Assembly: GCA_913062605.1 (NCBI GenBank)
Contig: CAJXWQ010000015.1
Span: forward strand, 1 to 43,761
Source of the DNA: an uncultured Cellvibrionales bacterium
GTDB lineage: Bacteria > Pseudomonadota > Gammaproteobacteria > Pseudomonadales > Porticoccaceae
Length of the DNA: 43,761 bases
Direction: 5' to 3'
The stretch's first letter is position 1. Each line of letters opens with the position of its first letter. Shown piece after piece: positions 22,287 through 30,551 of this stretch. Both the position numbers and the translations under genes were made by a program. The notes beneath the pieces are model-generated. The model did not search any database. It was not told the DNA's origin and worked only from the letters and a program-made list of their open reading frames with translations.

Positions 22287-22754
22287 ATGAGAATAGGACA
22301 GGGCTATGACGTTCATGCTTTCGGTGGAGGCGACCATATTATTATGGGTGGTGTCACTATTCCCCACGGGCGAGGGCTTATTGCCCATTCTGATGGCGAT
22401 GTACTCATTCATGCGCTTTGTGATGCGCTGCTGGGTGCTGCTGCACTCGGTGATATAGGCCGACACTTTCCCGACACCGATCCTCGTTACCGAGGAATAG
22501 ACAGCCGACAGCTATTACGAGAAGTCGTCTCACTTATTAATAACAAGGGTTATAGTCTGGCTAATGCAGATATGACCATCGTGGCTCAAGCACCGAAAAT
22601 GTCGCCTTATATTGAACAAATCAGAAATAATTTAGCCGCTGATTTGCGTTGTGAAATTGATCAAGTAAATGTTAAGGCAACGACTACGGAAAAGCTGGGT
22701 TTTGAAGGCAGAGAAGAAGGAATTTCTTGTCAGGTGGTTGTGTTGCTAACTTAA
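22287..22754 (+). CDS. ispF: 2-C-methyl-D-erythritol 2,4-cyclodiphosphate synthase
   Basis: IspF cyclises CDP-ME 2-phosphate to MEcPP with loss of CMP. The 155-residue protein has the zinc ligands in GYDVHAF (Asp, His), the [25 protein letters not shown] block, and the C-terminal [17 protein letters not shown]. It normally forms a trimer and is encoded next to ispD. After it the conserved order is broken by a minus-strand gene before truD resumes. Confidence 0.97.
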   Translation: MRIGQGYDVHAFGGGDHIIMGGVTIPHGRGLIAHSDGDVLIHALCDALLGAAALGDIGRHFPDTDPRYRGIDSRQLLREVVSLINNKGYSLANADMTIVAQAPKMSPYIEQIRNNLAADLRCEIDQVNVKATTTEKLGFEGREEGISCQVVVLLT

Positions 22755-22829
22755 CTCGTATTTAGGTTATGCTATTGTAGATCGTCAATATCTCAGGTTG
22801 TCATCTGTAAAATTGCAAGGAAAGCAGTA

Positions 22830-22976
22830 ATGTCTCAAGAACGAAGGATCGATCTAAACTATTCTAATAATCTGCTTTGGTCTAAAAGCCTGCCTTGGCT
22901 TTGTGTGAGCCTTAAAACTTCTAGCCCATATTTGTTCTTGGTGGGTTCTTATACATCGAACAATCAATATTACTAA
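22830..22976 (+). CDS. Possible 48-residue small protein
   Basis: An ATG preceded by AAGGAAA (22817-22823, six-base spacing) opens a 48-codon frame, MSQERRIDLNYSNNLLWSKS onward, ending NNQYY with TAA at 22974. The mix of hydrophobic and polar residues (PYLFLVGSY) resembles no family I know. The region is AT-rich and lies where synteny between ispF and truD is broken, so it may be a remnant. A 6-bp inverted repeat AAAGCC/GGCTTT (22885-22902) lies within it and, read on the minus strand, is followed by a short T-run, so it could instead end the amidotransferase transcript. Confidence 0.25.
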   Translation: MSQERRIDLNYSNNLLWSKSLPWLCVSLKTSSPYLFLVGSYTSNNQYY

Positions 22977-22982
22977 TATGTT

Positions 22983-23687
22983 TTAACCAACATGAGTTTT
23001 TTCTAAGAACCCAAGAATTTCATCCATTATTAGATTAATTTTTTTAAACCGTTCCGGCTTTGAAAGCATATCCTCCGCTGATTGAACATACTGGCTGTTA
23101 TCCAGTTCATCCTTACAATGAAGGGTTAAGTCCAGTGCTGATTTCGGTGTAGTTTCCAAATGAAACTGTAACCCTAAAACCCGATTGTTGATGATAAACC
23201 CTTGGTTTCTACAGGCTTCACTTGAGGCGATAGGGGTAGCCTTGTTGGGGATGTAAAACATATCGCCGTGCCAATGAAACACATCGAATTTACAGGGTAG
23301 TGCAGCACCTAGGTGTGTAGCTTTTGCATCTTCAGATATTTGAATAGGAAACCAGCCGATCTCTTTGTGAGGATTCTTTGAAATGGTTGCACCAAGTACA
23401 TCGGCAATGAGTTGTGCCCCAAGGCAAATACCTAAAACAATTTTCTCCTCATCGATAGCTTGTTGGATAAAAGCCTTTTCGTTGGTGAGCCAGGGGTAGG
23501 TTTCGATATCGGTGACACTCATAGGGCCACCCATAACGATCAGCCAGTCAAAACTGTTTACTTGAGGTAGGGGTTCTCCTTCTTTGTAGAGGTGAGTGGC
23601 GCTTAGGGTATGTCCGTGGGCTTGAAACCAGACTTCCATACTGCCTAGGTCTTCAAAGGGGACGTGCTGAAGATAATGTATGTGCAT
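22983..23687 (-). CDS. Type 1 glutamine amidotransferase (GMP synthase glutaminase-like)
   Basis: The 234-residue product is a stand-alone class I glutamine amidotransferase domain. The oxyanion strand has VMGGPMSV, the nucleophile is Cys88 in GICLGAQLIADVLG, and the His/Glu partners are His176 and Glu178 in GLQFHLETT. Such proteins resemble the GuaA glutaminase half and may hydrolyse glutamine or gamma-glutamyl compounds; the true substrate cannot be told. It lies on the opposite strand between ispF and truD, genes that are normally adjacent, and its DNA looks more AT-rich than its neighbours. This suggests insertion, possibly by transfer. Confidence 0.85.
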   Translation of the reverse strand: MHIHYLQHVPFEDLGSMEVWFQAHGHTLSATHLYKEGEPLPQVNSFDWLIVMGGPMSVTDIETYPWLTNEKAFIQQAIDEEKIVLGICLGAQLIADVLGATISKNPHKEIGWFPIQISEDAKATHLGAALPCKFDVFHWHGDMFYIPNKATPIASSEACRNQGFIINNRVLGLQFHLETTPKSALDLTLHCKDELDNSQYVQSAEDMLSKPERFKKINLIMDEILGFLEKTHVG

Positions 23688-23852
23688 AGTATTTACAGTC
23701 AGTATTTAGAATTAGCTTCATTCAGGCTTTATGTGATGAAATTTGACTCTTGTAGGGATGGTCGTAAACTTTCGTCGCAACGCTTTCTTTACAATGCTGT
23801 TTTCACCGTAGATTAACATCTTAAGGTAACTATCATTACTCGACAATTTTCG

Positions 23853-24851
23853 TTGGATTTTCCTTTCGCTCAAGGTCAGCCTGTGGCAACAGCGCTGTTT
23901 CGTACTGAGCTGGAAGATTTCCAGGTTTATGAAGAGCTCGGTTTTCCGTTTACAGGTGAAGGTGAGCACCTCTGTCTGCAGATTGAAAAGCGGGGTGAAA
24001 ATACCCGCTGGGTGGCCCAATTATTAGCTCAGTTTTATGGGGTCGACGAAGTCGCTATTGGTTACTGTGGGCTGAAGGATCGTCGAGCCACCACTCGTCA
24101 GTGGTTCAGCGTACATTTACCCAATACGGGTGAGGTGAATTTGCCTGAATTACCGGTAGTACCGGAATACCACGTGTTGTCCTCTGTTCGTCACCATAAA
24201 AAACTCCGTCGTGGCATACATGAGGCCAATCGTTTTGTGATACGGCTACGCCAGGTTCAGGGTGATCGAGAGGCAATGGAGTCCCGTTTACAGCAAGTCG
24301 TTGAACAGGGTGTGCCGAACTACTTTGGAGAGCAGCGGTTTGGCATTAACGGCGGTAACCTGCTAGAGGCGGACCGATTACTGGCGGAACAGTATGGATC
24401 AAACCGTCAGAGGGGGCGGCGTAAGCAAGGCTCATCAAAGGGAGGCTCACCAAAAGGTGGCCTCTATTTATCTGCAGCCCGTTCTTACCTGTTTAACTTG
24501 GTGCTTGCTGAGCGTATTAGGCAGGGTTGCTGGGTGTCGTCTTTAGAGGGGGAAGAGAAACCCACCGGCCCGCTGTGGGGTAGAGGGCGAAGTGGAGAGC
24601 CAGCACCAGTACGTGAGATTGAAGAGGCTGTTTTGTCTCTGTGGCAAGATTGGATGAATTCAATGGAGTTCAGTGGATTGCAGCAGGAACGACGGTCCCT
24701 GGTGCTGCATCCTGAAGGGTTGAGCTGGCAATGGTTTACCTCGGAAGAGGGTGGTAATGACTACATGGACCTGAAATTATCATTTGCATTACCTTCGGGT
24801 GGTTACGCAACGTCTGTATTGAGAGAGCTAACACAATTGCAGGTGCTATAG
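23853..24851 (+). CDS. truD: tRNA pseudouridine(13) synthase TruD
   Basis: TruD makes pseudouridine at position 13 of tRNA-Glu. The product has the family blocks TELEDFQVYEELGFPFTGEGEH, the catalytic-aspartate region YCGLKDRRATTRQWFS, GVPNYFGEQRFGINGGNL, LSAARSYLFN and the end FALPSGGYATSVLRELT. The start is odd: no ATG or GTG exists in frame after the stop at 23814. TTG at 23853 gives 332 residues but has no ribosome-binding site; an ATT at 23835 sits eight bases after AAGG (23823-23826). A basic, low-complexity insert (RQRGRRKQGSSKGGSPKGG) around residue 190 replaces a shorter linker. Confidence 0.94.
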   Translation: MDFPFAQGQPVATALFRTELEDFQVYEELGFPFTGEGEHLCLQIEKRGENTRWVAQLLAQFYGVDEVAIGYCGLKDRRATTRQWFSVHLPNTGEVNLPELPVVPEYHVLSSVRHHKKLRRGIHEANRFVIRLRQVQGDREAMESRLQQVVEQGVPNYFGEQRFGINGGNLLEADRLLAEQYGSNRQRGRRKQGSSKGGSPKGGLYLSAARSYLFNLVLAERIRQGCWVSSLEGEEKPTGPLWGRGRSGEPAPVREIEEAVLSLWQDWMNSMEFSGLQQERRSLVLHPEGLSWQWFTSEEGGNDYMDLKLSFALPSGGYATSVLRELTQLQVL

Positions 24852-24899
24852 GCTGGTGTCCGGGTCGATGTGCAGGCCGGTGTTGCAATCTAAGTGCTG

Positions 24900-24908
24900 T
24901 GGTATAGT
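24900..24908 (+). promoter_or_regulatory. Candidate extended -10 promoter upstream of pcm
   Basis: TGGTATAGT matches the extended -10 pattern TGnTATAAT at five of six hexamer positions and lies 44 bases before the pcm GTG. There is no good -35. If used, it would give pcm, the DUF368 gene and perhaps nlpD a promoter independent of truD, in the gap where surE normally lies. Confidence 0.3.
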
Positions 24909-24951
24909 TCGGCTTTCATAAATCACACATAAATATCAGGGGTTTCTTAGG

Positions 24952-25623
24952 GTGAATTCGATTGAGTTCGGTGGTATCGGTATGACGTCTCAGAGGACAC
25001 GAGAACGTCTCATCGAACGACTCAAAGAGCAGGGCATTACCAATCAACGGGTCATGGATGTGATGCGAGTAACACCACGCCACCTGTTTCTCGATGAAGC
25101 GCTCTCGCACCGTGCCTACGAAGATACCGCACTACCTATCGGTCATGGTCAAACGTTGTCGCAGCCCTATGTGGTGGCGCTGATGACTGAAATTTTACTT
25201 TCCCTTGGGCCGCGCCAAAAGGTACTGGAAATTGGTACTGGTTCCGGGTATCAGACGGCGATTTTGGCGCAACTGGTTGGTCAGGTTTACAGTGTTGAGC
25301 GCATTAAGCCATTGCTTGATAAGGCCCGGGAACGACTGCGTAAATTGGGGTTGAGAAATGTTAGGCTGTCTCACAGTGATGGGGGTTTTGGTTTTCCCGA
25401 TAATGCGCCTTACGATGCTATTCTCAGTGCTGCAGCACCCCATGAGGTACCAGAAGAGCTTCTTCACCAGTTAGCACCAAATGGTGTTCTTGTGATCCCG
25501 GTAGGACCTGGTGATGAGCAGGAGCTGCGAGTGATTACTCGTGAGGGTGACAGTTCAAATTTTGAAGAGCGGGTTGCTGAACAAGTTCGTTTTGTGCCTC
25601 TCCTCAATGGCGTTACTCGTTAA
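24952..25623 (+). CDS. pcm: Protein-L-isoaspartate O-methyltransferase
   Basis: Pcm methylates isoaspartyl residues in aged proteins, starting their repair, and is linked to stationary-phase survival. The 223-residue product shows [34 protein letters not shown], the SAM-binding motif [15 protein letters not shown], and the C-terminal VRFVPLLNG. The GTG at 24952 follows AGGGG at 24938-24942; an internal ATG at 24982 ([10 protein letters not shown]) is the alternative start and matches shorter relatives. Its usual partner surE is missing just upstream. The DUF368 gene begins 19 bases after its stop, or overlaps it if an earlier start is used. Confidence 0.95.
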   Translation: MNSIEFGGIGMTSQRTRERLIERLKEQGITNQRVMDVMRVTPRHLFLDEALSHRAYEDTALPIGHGQTLSQPYVVALMTEILLSLGPRQKVLEIGTGSGYQTAILAQLVGQVYSVERIKPLLDKARERLRKLGLRNVRLSHSDGGFGFPDNAPYDAILSAAAPHEVPEELLHQLAPNGVLVIPVGPGDEQELRVITREGDSSNFEERVAEQVRFVPLLNGVTR

Positions 25624-25642
25624 CTCGCCATCAGATGCTTCT

Positions 25643-26578
25643 ATGGAAAGAATAAAACAACAGTTCTTACTTTTTCTTAAAGGTGTGGCCATGGGCGCCG
25701 CCGATGTGGTTCCCGGTGTTTCTGGAGGCACGATTGCGTTTATTAGCGGTATTTATGAAGAGCTGTTAGATTCAATTCGCTCTATCAATCTTCATGCCCT
25801 AAAGTTACTAAAAAGTCAGGGTATTTCAGCATTCTGGCGTGCTATTAATGGTAATTTTTTATTCGTATTGTTTAGTGGGATTCTACTCAGTATAGCTTCA
25901 CTTGCCCAAGTGGTGAGTTATTCTCTTGAATATTACCCAATACTGGTCTGGTCATTTTTCTTTGGACTGATCGTCGCTTCCATTATTTATATTTTTCGCC
26001 AATTACCACACCTTCGTTGGAAAGAATGGCTGGGTTTGTGGCTAGGTACTCTTGTGGCTCTGGGAATATCTTTTGCTCCACGCATACAGGGATCTGATGA
26101 TTTATTAGTCATTTTTTGTGCGGGAGCTGTGGCGATTTGTGCAATGATTTTGCCAGGGGTTTCAGGTAGCTTTATCTTGTTGTTATTGGGTATGTATCCG
26201 GTGATGATTAGTGCTATCAGTGATTTTCAGTGGCAGATTTTATTGGTATTTATCCTAGGTTGTGGCTGTGGGCTCATGGCTTTTGCTCGGGTGTTGTCCT
26301 GGCTTTTACACCATTATTATTCTGCCACTATTTCTGTGTTGACTGGCTTTCTGTTGGGTTCGCTGTTGATTGTTTGGCCCTGGAAGGAGTCACTGGAAGT
26401 GATGGTGGATCACAAAGGCAGGGAAATCATGTTGTCCCATCACTTACTGATGCCTGCGACGTATGGTGAGGTGACGGGTATAGATCCTAATACTATTGCC
26501 GCTGTGGGGTGTATGTTGTTTGGTTTAGTTTTAGTGCTTGCACTGGAATACGTGGGTGGGCAACGTAAGAAACTCTGA
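25643..26578 (+). CDS. DUF368 (PopT-type) polyprenyl phosphate transporter family membrane protein
   Basis: The 311-residue protein belongs to the DUF368 family (PF04018), members of which (PopT) have been reported to translocate undecaprenyl phosphate across the inner membrane. Hydrophobic segments repeat through the sequence, with the two signature half-motifs GAADVVPGVSGGT (about residue 17) and MILPGVSGSF (about 172), consistent with an internal duplication. The start is uncertain: ATG 25643 gives the family-like MERIKQQFLLFLKG, while an earlier in-frame ATG at 25607 would overlap pcm; neither has a good ribosome-binding site. Its place beside nlpD suggests a cell-wall role, which is inference. 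Confidence 0.85.
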   Translation: MERIKQQFLLFLKGVAMGAADVVPGVSGGTIAFISGIYEELLDSIRSINLHALKLLKSQGISAFWRAINGNFLFVLFSGILLSIASLAQVVSYSLEYYPILVWSFFFGLIVASIIYIFRQLPHLRWKEWLGLWLGTLVALGISFAPRIQGSDDLLVIFCAGAVAICAMILPGVSGSFILLLLGMYPVMISAISDFQWQILLVFILGCGCGLMAFARVLSWLLHHYYSATISVLTGFLLGSLLIVWPWKESLEVMVDHKGREIMLSHHLLMPATYGEVTGIDPNTIAAVGCMLFGLVLVLALEYVGGQRKKL

Positions 26579-26612
26579 TAGCTGGGGTGAGAACCATATA
26601 GGGAAAATTAGT

Positions 26613-27431
26613 TTGCCTGATCAGTCATGCCAACAAATACCTTTTCGGTGGGCAAGTATTGTCGCTGTAGTCGGGCTGTTGGTTTTAGCTGGTTGTCGCA
26701 CTCCACCTCCAGCCCCGATAGATTATCGCTCTCCACCTCCCAGTGAAAAAATTAATAACCATTTGGTTTCCTCTGGTGAAACATTGTTTTCCATTGCTTG
26801 GCGTTATGAAAAGGATATACATAAGTTGGCCCGGGCTAATGGTATATCTTACCCATATACCATTTATAAGGGGCAGCGATTAACCTTAGATACCAGCCGG
26901 ATGCCGAGAGTTGCTTCCCGGCCTACAGCCTCTTCGAGTAAGCCCTCCGCAAGTCATGGTGCTACCAGTAAACCCGTTTCATCTTCACGGCCAAAAACCT
27001 CAACACAACCTCGACCAAAGGTGACGGCACCACCCCCACGAAAGGCACCGGCATTACCTTCCAACTGGCGTTGGCAATGGCCGACAACAGGCCGCGTCAT
27101 TAAGCGATTCAACAGCACAAGCCTTTTTAAAGGAGTCGATATTCAGAGTCATTTCGGTGCACCTGTGGTGACCGCGGCACCTGGTGTTGTTGTTTATTCT
27201 GGGAGTGGGCTTCGGGGTTATGGGAAGCTCATTATTGTTAAGCACAGTGATGTTTTTCTCAGTGCTTATGCTCACAATCGAAAGATTTTTGTCAAGGAGG
27301 GGCAGGAGCTAAAAGGAGGACAGAAAATCTCTGAGGTGGGAGGTGACCCCTCAGACAAAAAGCGACTTTATTTTGAAATTCGCAAAGATGGAAAACCGGT
27401 TGATCCTCTGCGTTATTTACCGAAACATTAA
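26613..27431 (+). CDS. nlpD: NlpD lipoprotein, LysM plus degenerate LytM domain
   Basis: NlpD activates the amidase AmiC during daughter-cell separation. The TTG at 26613, eight or so bases after AGGGAA, yields a lipoprotein signal ending VLAGC (Cys28); no ATG fits. A LysM domain follows (residues 50-93, SSGETLFSIAWRYEKDI), then a Pro/Ser/Lys-rich linker and a peptidase M23 domain (about 150-268). The M23 zinc ligands are lost: FKGVDI in place of the usual H-x-G-x-D-ligand pattern, YAHN instead of YAHL-type HxH, and LYFEIR instead of LHFEIR. This is normal for NlpD and EnvC, which activate rather than cut. It lies just upstream of rpoS, the classic arrangement. Frame extends to 26538 but gives no better start. 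Confidence 0.92.
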   Translation: MPDQSCQQIPFRWASIVAVVGLLVLAGCRTPPPAPIDYRSPPPSEKINNHLVSSGETLFSIAWRYEKDIHKLARANGISYPYTIYKGQRLTLDTSRMPRVASRPTASSSKPSASHGATSKPVSSSRPKTSTQPRPKVTAPPPRKAPALPSNWRWQWPTTGRVIKRFNSTSLFKGVDIQSHFGAPVVTAAPGVVVYSGSGLRGYGKLIIVKHSDVFLSAYAHNRKIFVKEGQELKGGQKISEVGGDPSDKKRLYFEIRKDGKPVDPLRYLPKH

Positions 27432-27621
27432 CGTTTTATTCTTTGTTTTAATCCCTTTGGCCAAGTATTTTCTGGTATTAAGCTATCAAGATAAGTGGTT
27501 GACCTTCCTGATAAATAAATCGATGGGGGTGATTTATTATGGTATGGTTTTCTAGTAGGTTATATGGTGTCAGTTAATACATAATATTTTTCATGTGGTT
27601 GTTCCTAAAAAATAATGTATT

Positions 27622-27648
27622 GGTTTATAAACAATATGGGTATAAACC
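27622..27648 (+). promoter_or_regulatory. Inverted repeat in the rpoS upstream region
   Basis: GGTTTATA (27622-27629) and TATAAACC (27641-27648) are a perfect 8-bp inverted repeat with an eleven-base spacer, 66 bases before the rpoS start. GTTTATAAAC within the left arm is itself a palindrome. The 282-base nlpD-rpoS gap is AT-rich. The repeat may be an operator, a leader hairpin, or part of a promoter (TATAAA could be a -10, without a good -35). Confidence 0.35.
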
Positions 27649-27713
27649 TCACCAGAAATCTCAGAAAAAAGTCGCCAGAAAAGTCATAGGCAACGTGGAG
27701 TGAAAAATTCTTT

Positions 27714-28619
27714 GTGACAAAAGAAATAGATTTTCACCATAAGAATGAAAAAGAGCAACTTGCACACAGCAAGGCCGAGAAAGTGCTCGATGCTGCCAGC
27801 CTTTACCTGAAAGAAATTGGGTATGCTCCTCTGCTTACTAAGGAAGAAGAGGTTTACTACGCTCGCCTAATTCACAAGGGTGACGAATCTGCTCGAAAGC
27901 GGATGATCGAAAGTAATTTACGACTGGTGGTGAAAATAGCTCGACGTTATGTCAATCGTGGTTTGTCACTTCTTGATTTGATTGAAGAAGGTAATTTGGG
28001 CCTGATGCGAGCCGTGGAAAAGTTTGACCCTGAGCTTGGGTTTCGTTTCTCAACGTATGCTACCTGGTGGATTCGACAATCGGCTGAGCGGGCACTGATG
28101 AATCAAACTCGCACCATTCGATTGCCTATTCATGTAGTTAAGGAGCTGAATGTCTACCTCAAGGCATCACGCCAACTGGCTCAAGAGCTTGAGCACGACC
28201 CAACAGCAGAAGAAATTGCACATTCAATGGATAAGACCGTGGCGGATGTATCACGGATGTTCCGACTCAATGAGAGAGTTGGCTCTGTGGATGTGCCGTT
28301 AGGTAAAGATGGCGACCGAACTTTGGTTGAAACCCTTGCAGATTCCCACCCCTGCGACCCAGAAGAGTTGGTAGAGGACAATGATCTAATCAGTTCTGTA
28401 GAGACTTGTTTGTCGGAGTTGTCTGATAAACAGCGTGAAGTGATTGCTCGACGTTTTGGGCTTCGGGGGCACGATGTATCAACTCTTGAGGAGGTGGGTC
28501 GTGAAATTGGCCTCACCCGTGAACGTGTGCGCCAGATTCAGGTTGAGGCTTTACATCGATTGCGTGACATTATGCAGAAGCAAGGCTTGGACGGCCATCT
28601 TCTGTTTGAAGATGGCTAA
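27714..28619 (+). CDS. rpoS: RNA polymerase sigma factor RpoS
   Basis: RpoS directs stationary-phase and general stress transcription. The 301-residue product contains region 1.2 ([22 protein letters not shown]), region 2 ([55 protein letters not shown]), region 3, and region 4 with the helix-turn-helix [20 protein letters not shown]. It is about 30 residues shorter at the N-terminus than E. coli RpoS, and region 2 reads [10 protein letters not shown] where most have QTIERAIMNQ. The start is GTG with GGAG 13 bases away, a poor spacing that hints at translational control. It follows nlpD and converges with suhB. Confidence 0.96.
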   Translation: MTKEIDFHHKNEKEQLAHSKAEKVLDAASLYLKEIGYAPLLTKEEEVYYARLIHKGDESARKRMIESNLRLVVKIARRYVNRGLSLLDLIEEGNLGLMRAVEKFDPELGFRFSTYATWWIRQSAERALMNQTRTIRLPIHVVKELNVYLKASRQLAQELEHDPTAEEIAHSMDKTVADVSRMFRLNERVGSVDVPLGKDGDRTLVETLADSHPCDPEELVEDNDLISSVETCLSELSDKQREVIARRFGLRGHDVSTLEEVGREIGLTRERVRQIQVEALHRLRDIMQKQGLDGHLLFEDG

Positions 28620-28670
28620 ATCTACCCATCGGTCACTCTGCCGGTGAAGAAAGTCACCCGCGGTACTTAC

Positions 28671-29474
28671 TTATTTTAAATATCCTAGATGTTTCTGTAC
28701 CACCTGCAACGTAGGTTTGAAGAGTTTTGGCGAGGCACACACAATGTTGCCACTTTCCATATAGCCATCACTACCTTGAAAATCACTCACTAAGCCGCCG
28801 GCTTCTTTAACCAGCAAAACTCCAGCTGCAATATCCCAGGGCTTCAGGCTCATTTCCCAGAAGGCGTCAAATCTGCCTGCCGCCAAATAGGCTAAATCCA
28901 GTGAGGCAACACCCAGTCGGCGAATACCAGAGGACTGTCCTGCCAGCTCAGTCAGGCAGGACAAGTAAGGTTCCATATGTTCGATGGATGGGCTGTTGAA
29001 GGGAATGCCTGTGGCTACAATTCCACCGTCAAGACTTTTACGGCCAGAGACCCGAATCCGGTTGCCGTTAAGGAAGGCGCCACGGCCACGACTGGCGGTA
29101 AATTCTTCACGTCGCATGGGGTCTAACACCACGGCATGTTCCAGCTTGCCCTTATAGGTACAGCCAATAGAAACAGCAAAATGCGGAATGCCGTGAATAA
29201 AGTTGGTGGTGCCATCAATAGGATCAATAATCCATTGATAGTCATTGTCTTCACCCTTAAGCATGCCTGATTCTTCACCAATGATGGTGTGTTCCGGGAA
29301 AGCTTTACGCAGGTGATAAATTACCTCTTTCTCCGCAGCGTGATCAATGTCGGTGACATAATCATTGCGGCCTTTCTCATCGATCTTGATCAGATCAGAG
29401 CGCTCTGAGGCTCGAGCAATCAGTTCTCCTGCCTTTCGTGCGGCGCGGAGGGCGATATTGACCATGGGTTCCAT
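28671..29474 (-). CDS. suhB: Inositol-1-monophosphatase SuhB
   Basis: SuhB dephosphorylates inositol phosphates and, in E. coli, also acts with Nus factors in rRNA antitermination. The 267-residue protein (the same length as E. coli) has the metal-binding motifs GEESG, WIIDPIDGTTNFIHG and KPWDIAAGVLLVKEAGG. The frame extends six codons upstream to 29492, but the ATG at 29474 gives the family N-terminus MEPMVNIALRAARKAGELIA. A promoter candidate at 29507-29515 would leave an eight-base leader for the longer form, which favours the shorter start. It is divergent from trmJ, as in E. coli and Pseudomonas. Confidence 0.96.
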   Translation of the reverse strand: MEPMVNIALRAARKAGELIARASERSDLIKIDEKGRNDYVTDIDHAAEKEVIYHLRKAFPEHTIIGEESGMLKGEDNDYQWIIDPIDGTTNFIHGIPHFAVSIGCTYKGKLEHAVVLDPMRREEFTASRGRGAFLNGNRIRVSGRKSLDGGIVATGIPFNSPSIEHMEPYLSCLTELAGQSSGIRRLGVASLDLAYLAAGRFDAFWEMSLKPWDIAAGVLLVKEAGGLVSDFQGSDGYMESGNIVCASPKLFKPTLQVVQKHLGYLK

Positions 29475-29506
29475 CGTGAGAGATTCCAGCATGAAGAAAG
29501 CGCGGC

Positions 29507-29515
29507 ATTGTACCA
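29507..29515 (-). promoter_or_regulatory. Candidate extended -10 promoter of suhB
   Basis: On the minus strand this reads TGGTACAAT, matching TGnTATAAT with one difference in the hexamer. It lies about 33 bases before the suhB ATG. No convincing -35 is present. Confidence 0.4.
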
Positions 29516-29566
29516 GACAGGGGTAAGTCCGGGGAGGGTAAAAACCATGATTTAACCAGTTCTTCC

Positions 29567-29575
29567 TGCTAGAAT
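29567..29575 (+). promoter_or_regulatory. Candidate extended -10 promoter of trmJ
   Basis: TGCTAGAAT matches TGnTATAAT with one difference. It would start transcription near 29582, leaving a leader of about 125 bases before trmJ. An alternative TTGAAA near 29648 with a weak -10 (CACTAT) is less convincing. Confidence 0.35.
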
Positions 29576-29706
29576 TCGCGGCGCTCTGGCGCTTGGGTAG
29601 ACGAAGGACTGTTTGTAGCTATTCAGGCTAAAGGAAATCTAGCCAAATTGAAAAAAATCTAGGGTCTCAGTCACTATCAGTAAGATATCTTCTGGAAAAT
29701 CATTGC

Positions 29707-30471
29707 ATGAGTAATTTTGACAATATTCGCATCGTATTGATTAACACCAGCCACCCCGGAAATATTGGGGGTGCCGCACGTGCGCTAAAAAATATGGGGC
29801 TGTCACGTTTGTATCTGGTTGCGCCTAAAGAATACCCTGCGGACAGAGCTGTTTGGCGTGCGGCCAATGCCTTGGATGTATTGGATAACGCTGTCGTGGT
29901 GGACAATCTTGATGATGCTGTTTCTGGGTGTGGGTTAGTTGTTGGAACCAGTGCCCGTGGACGACGAATCACTTGGCCTCTTCTTAATCCGCGTGAATGT
30001 GGTGAACGTGTTTGGCAGGAAGCAGCGCAGCACGATGTGGCCATTATATTCGGTCGAGAGGATAGAGGGCTCACGAATGAAGAGCTGCACAAGTGCACCT
30101 ATCATGTGCATATCCCATCAAATCCAGATTATAGCTCCCTGAATTTGGCGGCAGCGGTACAAGTGCTCTGTTACGAGGTGCGCATGGCGTCAATGGCCGA
30201 TTCTGAGGGTGCTTTGCCATCATTTGGTGAATGGGATCAACCACCGGCAAAAGCACAGGATCTGGAGATGTATTTTCACCACTTGGAGCAGGCCTTGGTG
30301 GATATCGGCTTTCATGATAGGGATAACCCCCGGCAAACGATGACCCGATTGCGCAGGTTGTATGGGCGTATTCGTCTTGATGAAATGGAGCTGTCTATTC
30401 TGCGGGGCGTGTTAACAGCGATTCAGAATGCGGCTTATAGGATGAAAAAGGCAATAGAATCAAGGAAGTAG
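29707..30471 (+). CDS. trmJ: tRNA (cytidine/uridine-2'-O-)-methyltransferase TrmJ
   Basis: TrmJ 2'-O-methylates position 32 of several tRNAs. The 254-residue protein is a SPOUT-class knot methyltransferase with IRIVLINTSHPGNIGGAARALKNMGL at the start, IIFGREDRGLTNEEL, and the knot motif IPSNPDYSSLNLAAAVQVLCYEV. A helical C-terminal extension includes the conserved MTRLRRLYGRIRLDEMELSILRG. It lies 123 bases upstream of iscR. In Pseudomonas cysE sits between these two genes; it is absent here. Confidence 0.96.
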   Translation: MSNFDNIRIVLINTSHPGNIGGAARALKNMGLSRLYLVAPKEYPADRAVWRAANALDVLDNAVVVDNLDDAVSGCGLVVGTSARGRRITWPLLNPRECGERVWQEAAQHDVAIIFGREDRGLTNEELHKCTYHVHIPSNPDYSSLNLAAAVQVLCYEVRMASMADSEGALPSFGEWDQPPAKAQDLEMYFHHLEQALVDIGFHDRDNPRQTMTRLRRLYGRIRLDEMELSILRGVLTAIQNAAYRMKKAIESRK

Positions 30472-30518
30472 TATGGCGGCTTATTCGAAGCTTATAACCT
30501 ACTAAAACAGTATGTTAT

Positions 30519-30551
30519 TTACTTGACTAAAAAGGTGGGTTATTACATAAT
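30519..30551 (+). promoter_or_regulatory. iscR promoter with overlapping IscR type-1 site
   Basis: TTGACT (30523-30528), a 17-base spacer, and CATAAT (30546-30551) form a strong sigma-70 promoter. A 25-base element at 30519-30543 overlaps the -35 and, compared by eye with the E. coli type-1 IscR consensus (half sites around GACT and AGTC), agrees at about 20 of 25 positions; the right half site is the weaker. Binding of [2Fe-2S]-IscR here would repress the isc operon when clusters are plentiful, as in E. coli. Confidence 0.75.

Noticed and set aside
26613-27431. NlpD as an inactivated, decaying peptidase
   Set aside because: Loss of M23 zinc ligands is the normal state of NlpD/EnvC activators, not evidence of a pseudogene.
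27343-27555. 70-codon frame overlapping the end of nlpD
   Set aside because: Different frame from nlpD, hydrophobic because of AT-rich DNA, and without a ribosome-binding site.
28620-28670. Possible bidirectional terminator between rpoS and suhB
   Set aside because: Only a short GGTGA/TCACC stem is visible without an adjacent T-run; too weak to list.
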